A stretch of 40,480 nucleotides of DNA from positions 1 through 40,480 of the forward strand of contig JH155225.1 in assembly GCA_000226015.1 (NCBI GenBank). The letters run 5' to 3'. Of the stretch, positions 38,001 to 40,480 are shown in pieces. How positions within the stretch are numbered: the first letter of the stretch is position 1; the number at the start of each line of letters is the position of its first letter. This DNA is from Mnemiopsis leidyi (Eukaryota; Ctenophora; Tentaculata; Lobata; Bolinopsidae). Under the pieces are notes generated by a model. The model saw nothing but the letters and a program-made list of their open reading frames with translations. It was not told the DNA's origin and ran no database searches. A program made the translations under genes and the position numbers.

Positions 38001-38684
38001 TTCAGTATGGGAAGTGTTGTTGGGCGATGCTGTGAGGATCTTCCCCGAGTAGAGGTGGAACAGTTGGATCACGTGATCGTAGCGAACCACACGACCCTCG
38101 TAACGGTTCAAGCGTTTTTTGTTGTCCTTTTCTTCACGCTTGTGGTTGTTTTCCAGCTCTAGAATTCTGTTCCAGTTTAATTTCTTCCGCTTCTTCTCCT
38201 CTTTCAACTCTTCCAATGATTCGTACCTTGGTTTTTAGATTATTAAATGTTAATATGTAGTCTAACATAAATACTAAGACATCAATAAATAGTGAATTTT
38301 CATTCCTATTGCTGAAAAAAACAGCTAAAGGTTGCTTTCTCTATTTGAGTTTTATTTTTTGTGTGATTCATCTGCAAAAGACCTCGATTGGCTTAACATG
38401 TTTACCACTTCTCCAAAACAATCCAACTTGGCATACAGATCTTACTGAAGTTTTAATAAGCTAGACCAAAAGCGACAAAAAACTTACTCATAGAGAGGCA
38501 TTATGCGGAAACACCCACAAGTCTTGACACAAGAAAGCTCCTCGGGCAAAGTCTTGTAGTTGAGGGGCAACATGAATATGTTGGAAACAGCATCGTTGGT
38601 GTAGTAGCTGCCCAACATGGCGCCCTTCTGGGTGAGCATGACAGTGTCTCCATATTGCAGATGTGTTTCTGTCTTCGTCCCCAT
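19965..38684 (-). CDS. IP3-receptor-like Ca2+ release channel, ~37 exons
   Basis: Exons in gene order: 38684-38488, 38226-36384, 36241-36035, 35892-35814, 35418-35298, 35160-34741, 34530-34372, 33760-33514, 33385-33196, 33079-32923, 32790-32611, 32439-32377, 32002-31912, 31768-31640, 30701-30648, 29800-29615, 29494-29369, 29217-28996, 28738-28571, 28142-28002, 27721-27578, 26719-26577, 25839-25763, 24933-24779, 24636-24423, 24224-24124, 23735-23544, 23322-23158, 22994-22878, 22834-22676, 22585-22408, 22066-21898, 21759-21654, 21438-21266 or 21203-21031, 20662-20530, 20365-20174, 20060-19965. All junctions are GT-AG and stay in frame, giving about 2,497 aa. Order is suppressor, MIR, RIH, RIH-associated, S1-S6 and C-terminal zinc module, without the SPRY domains of ryanodine receptors, so IP3R size and plan. 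It should act as a tetrameric ER Ca2+ channel. Ligand and filter residues are atypical. Least certain are exons 4/5 and 30/31; short exons inside the longer introns could be missed. Confidence 0.9.
20061..20365 (-). CDS. Channel exon 36: C-terminal zinc module
   Basis: The coding part is 20365-20174 (64 codons, phase 0 to 0); 20173-20061 is the following intron. Its start, AEREKALKDM, is the linker helix after S6. CTVCGL, then HVEREH, supplies the Cys2/His2 ligands of the fold conserved at the C-terminus of IP3R and RyR, followed by EHNIWSYITFF. If unspliced, the frame runs on to a stop at 20078. I prefer splicing at 20174 because the next exon continues the family C-terminus. Confidence 0.8.
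20530..20662 (-). CDS. Channel exon 35: S6 helix
   Basis: The exon has 133 nt, entering in phase 2 and leaving in phase 0. It encodes the pore-lining S6: the helix runs from about LLIDASFWILF through LNVVTSLILDGFRQLK, which aligns with the LNLIFGVIIDTFADLR segment of IP3Rs. It joins equally well to either pore exon, completing the split codon to Ser. Confidence 0.9.
21031..21203 (-). CDS. Channel exon 34B: alternative S5-pore-filter
   Basis: The exon is 173 nt (57 codons plus 2 nt), between TTTCAG and GTACTA. It encodes S5 (PFAAIIAYIYAIVYF), a short turret, the pore helix (CDSLGACLITVLKNSL) and the filter PSAGGHNY. It is 30/57 identical to exon 34A with no indels. It starts in phase 0 and ends in phase 2, as 34A does. 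It can replace 34A but cannot follow it, because 34A then 34B reads into a TAG within 34B. Confidence 0.88.
21266..21438 (-). CDS. Channel exon 34A: S5-pore-filter
   Basis: The exon is 173 nt, between TTTCAG and GTTTGT. It encodes S5 (PFAIFITYAYAVLYM), a short turret, the pore helix (CDTALQCLTTVLHKSL) and the filter PAGGGHNY. The CETLLMC...GGGVGD region of IP3R1 aligns directly with it. This copy keeps all three filter glycines, so it is closer to the family norm than 34B. It has the same length and phase as 34B, which follows after a 62-nt intron. Confidence 0.9.
21654..22066 (-). CDS. Channel exons 32-33: S2 end to S4-S5 linker
   Basis: Exon 32 (22066-21898) carries the rest of S2 (VVHILACVFLTLSYFL), a basic loop and S3 (FYHFYLLALLICSC). 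Exon 33 (21759-21654) carries S4 and the S4-S5 linker (HIATLFDLLGRVIRG), which aligns with the LFDLVYREETLLNVIKSV region of IP3R and the LLDIAMGVKTLRTIL region of RyR. Exon 33 ends in phase 0, as required by both 34A and 34B. Confidence 0.87.
22226..22435. repeat. 71-bp tandem triplication across a splice donor
   Basis: Three near-identical 71-bp copies (CTTACCTA marker at 22261, 22332 and 22403). On the minus strand each contains the 3' end of exon 31 and its GTAAGA donor. The inter-copy junctions create TTACAG acceptors, so 22363-22337 and 22292-22266 become 27-nt microexons in compatible phase (1 to 1). Confidence 0.9.
22408..22834 (-). CDS. Channel exons 30-31: S1-S2 luminal loop and S2 start
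   Basis: Proposed exons are 22834-22676 and 22585-22408. Exon 30 follows a 43-nt intron; its acceptor (CTGTGAG|AGTAC) and donor (TAT|GTCCAT) are inferred from frame and are the weakest in the gene. Another donor at TAT|GTGATG and another acceptor at CATCATAG also keep frame. Exon 31 holds RNNGTD, a potential luminal N-glycosylation site, and ends with GFYFTIVCL, the start of S2. The loop is longer than in IP3R1. Confidence 0.55.
22878..23735 (-). CDS. Channel exons 27-29: cytosolic linker and S1
   Basis: Exon 27 (23735-23544) is a charged helical segment. Exon 28 (23322-23158) contains VEVQWKGHLEKVYYPIPK, matching the IEIVRLDRTMEQIVFPVP segment just before the IP3R membrane domain. Exon 29 (22994-22878) carries VPFISWVM and S1 (LWWDWLVFLIALLVQ). 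All are phase 0. Confidence 0.87.
24124..25839 (-). CDS. Channel exons 23-26: RIH-associated domain
   Basis: Exons are 25839-25763, 24933-24779, 24636-24423 and 24224-24124. The run IIRLSVQLIGAMCEGQY, then NYLRLQDNKLISHNFLV, matches the RIH-associated signature of IP3R/RyR (LLQLLCENHNRDLQNFLR). This block couples the cytosolic solenoid to the pore. Confidence 0.88.
24934..25762 (-). other. Intron 23 with a 54-bp duplication
   Basis: No extra exon was recognised in this intron. A 54-bp tandem duplication (24944-24997 and 24998-25051, 96% alike by eye) lies beside the 3' splice site of exon 24. Confidence 0.6.
26577..29800 (-). CDS. Channel exons 16-22: central helical solenoid
   Basis: Exons are 29800-29615, 29494-29369, 29217-28996, 28738-28571, 28142-28002, 27721-27578 and 26719-26577. 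They encode mostly helical, charged sequence (for example FGKFVSPFLHQMLWTLLFDA and LGLTEAMGSLMSSCENDH) in the position of the IP3R modulatory/coupling region. Exon 18 could also read on to 28921, where it meets a stop; the GTGAGA donor at 28996 is the one that keeps frame into exon 19. Introns 21 and 22 (858 and 737 nt) hold no exon I could recognise. Confidence 0.8.
29801..30647 (-). other. Intron 15
   Basis: The 847-nt AT-rich intron has no recognisable exon or element. Short plus-strand ORFs at 30165-30539 have no domain. Confidence 0.5.
30648..32439 (-). CDS. Channel exons 12-15: second RIH region
   Basis: Exons are 32439-32377, 32002-31912, 31768-31640 and 30701-30648. GLYFTHMISLMACCVVGDAK and YPLTVIFPLLRAAKSDI align with the HIHLVELLAVCTEGKN...LLPLDDIVRVV region of IP3R1. 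Exon 12 has two possible acceptors 6 nt apart (32439 or 32433), which would add or drop two codons. Exon 15 is only 18 codons. Confidence 0.8.
30702..31639 (-). other. Intron 14, longest intron
   Basis: The 938-nt intron has no exon I recognise. A direct repeat of about 32 bp (GAGTTATACCGATCAC at 30947 and 31041) lies inside. A missed short exon cannot be excluded. Confidence 0.5.
32611..33760 (-). CDS. Channel exons 8-11
   Basis: Exons are 33760-33514, 33385-33196, 33079-32923 and 32790-32611. DYMDEKLLQLKIESFRLLK aligns with the DIMVMDTKLKIIEILQFIL region of IP3R1. The following exons encode charged, likely exposed sequence and helices ending in LLSGQR. All junctions keep frame. Confidence 0.82.
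33761..34371 (-). other. Intron 7
   Basis: The 611-nt intron has no exon or element I recognise. Confidence 0.5.
34372..36241 (-). CDS. Channel exons 3-7
   Basis: Exons are 36241-36035, 35892-35814, 35418-35298, 35160-34741 and 34530-34372. IRSRYIKILVAAHIDH matches the LRASFCRLMLHMHVDR segment after the IP3R ligand core. Exon 4 ends in phase 1 with donor GTCACC if exon 5 starts at TTAACATGAG; an alternative (donor GTGCTT, acceptor at CATGAG|ACATATC) also keeps frame. Exon 6 is the largest (140 codons). Confidence 0.78.
35485..35800. repeat. 19-bp minisatellite in intron 4
   Basis: About 16 imperfect copies of a 19-bp unit (TGTTCATGTTGGGTACAAG) fill most of intron 4 and begin about 14 nt after the exon 4 donor. 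Plus-strand ORFs rich in Cys/Trp/Val here are products of the repeat and not genes. Confidence 0.93.
36384..38226 (-). CDS. Channel exon 2: MIR, ligand-core and RIH region
   Basis: This 614-codon exon carries the end of the suppressor domain, a charged coiled linker (LKEEKKRKK..), MIR repeats starting near residue 110 (VVRYDHVIQLFHLYSGKILT) and an RIH solenoid near residues 440-620. At the IP3-contact loop the family RTTGR is replaced by K-K-P-A-S (residues 274-278), and the YRKNQ site by L-D-N-P-G (about 507-510). The donor is GAG|GTAAGG. Such a large unsplit exon contrasts with the short exons elsewhere. Confidence 0.92.
38488..38684 (-). CDS. Channel exon 1: start and suppressor domain
   Basis: The ATG at 38684 is the first Met after an in-frame TAA (38724-38726). 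The 65 codons include YGDTVMLTQKGAMLGSYY and CVKTCGCFRIMP, matching the IP3R N-terminus (GDICSLYAEGSTNGFIS...LFKLCPMNRY). A perfect GTAAGT donor splits the last codon. A weak acceptor-like CATCAG directly before the ATG leaves open a non-coding 5' exon. Confidence 0.85.
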
Positions 38685-38726
38685 CTGATGTAAAGTCTCC
38701 GATATCTGATCGTCTCTGTCACTTTA

Positions 38727-40172
38727 CATCTTCAATTCATTGTCAGGCAACTGTTTTGGGGCTAACTTAGTCAGCTAACAGCTTATACAGATTTTTGCAA
38801 ATGCAATCAGGATATCTGCGCGATTTGATTGAGGTATTGGCGAGTCGAGAAAAAGAGTGATACAACTAACAGTAATCAAACAGAAAATGTCGATAGTTTA
38901 AGGAGCGGACTAAGCTTATGTACAATTACAAGACTTGTAGCCGTAGGTATAGGATAGATTACACTATAATTATAACTTGCGATCTTGTCAATAAGGATTA
39001 AGTTGGGAAACCATAACAATTACCTAATATTTTAGGAATTTAAATTGTTCTTAGTCAAAGGAAACCATCGAAGTACCCTAAATTACTCAGTCGCAAAATA
39101 TCAATTGTCCGATCTTTAGTCTTTGAGCTTCAGGCATAGGCCTAATTCTAATTATACCATCAATCCTTACTGTCACTGATTTACTCTTAATATTATCGAA
39201 GTTAAAATATTGGGATTATAACCAATTCAAAAATGCTCGGAACAATTTTCAACGGCTAGACTCTCAAGGTTTAAAAAGTAAACCAGTAACAACGAATTAA
39301 GTTTACTGACCAATGTGTCAATAGAATCACGTGACAGATTTTAGTAAAATTTACACAAAAAGTGGTTGCAGAATAAGTCAGAATATTCAATGTTCTTAAT
39401 TGTTCATGAGGAATAGGACGTGGGAATTAACTATAAAGGATTAAAGGCTCAATATGGCACTTTATGTAGTTCCAAACGGTTAGTTAGTGCATATTTGTCT
39501 AGTCCGTTTATTAAACCTAGCTGACGTGCGTTCCAAATTAAATCAGTGGATTAAATGAGTGCTATTTTAAACATAGTTATAACTCTATCTAGAAATATGA
39601 CCCCTTGAAAACAAAAATAGAAATTTCAGACTACGACTTCCCCACGATACTGTATAGTTTATATGTTCTGTATCTTATGTTTGCGGTGAATTACGATCAG
39701 TAGACAATGAAAACGTCCGTTCAATCGTTTTGATCTGCAGAAAGTAGACTAGCCATTCAGTATTCAGACTATAAGAGATTCAACCCTGGTTTCAATACAA
39801 AGACCATATGCCATGGGTGGCTAATAAGAATTTAATTGGTTATATCGTAATACTTTTAAATCTCTACTAAAAACATGATAACTATAGCAATGGAAATCTG
39901 GGAATCTGACAATCGATAACCAACGAGTACTGTCTCTAATTCATCATCTTCGCACTAGTGAGACACCAATTTCGGGATATTTGTGCAATTTGCACACATG
40001 CAATTATTCTGCATCACCTAAGTAGTTCTATTAATTTTCAAGCTGTAAATTGTTGACCCATTCCAAATATTTAAGAGGAAGGTATCAAATATCAAGAGAA
40101 ATCAAACCAGAGCAGAAGCCACTCACACTACCTACATGATCATGAAATTATCATGGCAATAGGTAAACTTAA
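38727..40172. other. Channel upstream region
   Basis: This 1.4-kb stretch between the channel start and the retrotransposon has no ORF. It should contain the channel promoter; I see no clear core element. Confidence 0.4.
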
Positions 40173-40480
40173 GCAGCAAAACTGATGCATTGGCGAGACC
40201 AACTCTCAAAACCACTCCAAGTGGACGACACAGAGATTGAAATACGTAACACAACAAAATTTCTCGGAGTGACGCTTGACAGCAAACTCTCGTGGAACGA
40301 ACACATCGACCAAAAATGCAAGAAGGCCAAAGGCATACTCTTGCAATGCAGGAGAGCAATTGGTCCCAGCTGGGGCTTTAACCCTCAGACCATGAAATGG
40401 ATATATACCGCGCTGGTGAGACCTACTCTCACCTATGCGGCAATGACATGGATAAATGGTCTATACAAGCAGCATAATCT
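40173..40480 (+). mobile_element. LINE reverse transcriptase fragment, cut by window end
   Basis: The open frame of 102 codons runs to the window edge after a TAA at 40170-40172. It shows the end of a non-LTR retrotransposon RT: KFLGVTLDSKLSWNEHI, a run of Lys/Arg helices (KCKKAKGILLQCRRAIG) and WIYTALVRPTLTYAAMTW. These are typical of Jockey/R1/LOA-like elements, where this part follows the catalytic palm; the palm itself is absent upstream. It is either a 5'-truncated insertion or broken by the stop. Confidence 0.85.

Overview
The window is animal nuclear DNA. It is AT-rich, its genes are split by short GT-AG introns, and it carries an IP3-receptor-family calcium-channel gene, a rhodopsin-class GPCR and a microsomal cytochrome P450. 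It also holds non-autonomous DNA transposons and a non-LTR retrotransposon fragment. The compact introns (mostly 110-900 nt, a few of 43-62 nt) suggest a small-genome invertebrate. I cannot name the phylum from the sequence.

Layout. Positions 1-1370 are repeats: a 37-bp satellite interrupted by a 781-bp Tc1/mariner-type MITE, then a 54-bp minisatellite. Positions 1371-11180 have no gene I can defend, but hold a 49-bp hairpin-forming tandem array (2936-3260), a GC-richer orphan ORF (4928-5212, minus), a 558-bp Harbinger-type MITE (5223-5780) and a 63-nt near-perfect snapback (7932-7994). A three-exon CYP46-like P450 lies at 11181-13122 (plus; 492 aa). After another gene-poor stretch with a 60-bp palindrome, a two-exon class A GPCR lies at 17973-19264 (plus; 342 aa). 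From 38684 down to 19965 (minus) runs one gene of about 37 exons encoding an IP3R-like intracellular Ca2+ channel of about 2,497 aa, tail-to-tail with the GPCR. The right edge (40173-40480) enters a LINE reverse transcriptase.

I rebuilt the channel gene exon by exon. Every junction keeps frame, and the ends match the family: an N-terminal suppressor/MIR/RIH block, an RIH-associated block, S1-S6, and a C-terminal C2H2 zinc module. Three features stand out. (1) The exon coding S5, pore helix and selectivity filter is present twice in tandem (21266-21438 and 21031-21203). Both copies are exactly 173 nt, have the same splice phases and are separated by a 62-nt intron. Including both or neither gives a premature stop, so the gene appears built to choose one of two pores by mutually exclusive splicing. 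(2) Both filters (GGGHN and AGGHN) depart from the GGGVGD/GGGIGD of known IP3R/RyR channels. (3) The IP3-contact loop and the Tyr-Arg-Lys cluster of the ligand core are not conserved, so the channel may not be IP3-gated. A 71-bp triplication at the end of the preceding S1-S2 exon creates two optional in-frame 27-nt microexons that would lengthen S2. Together this looks like a divergent IP3R-like channel with splice-selectable pore properties.
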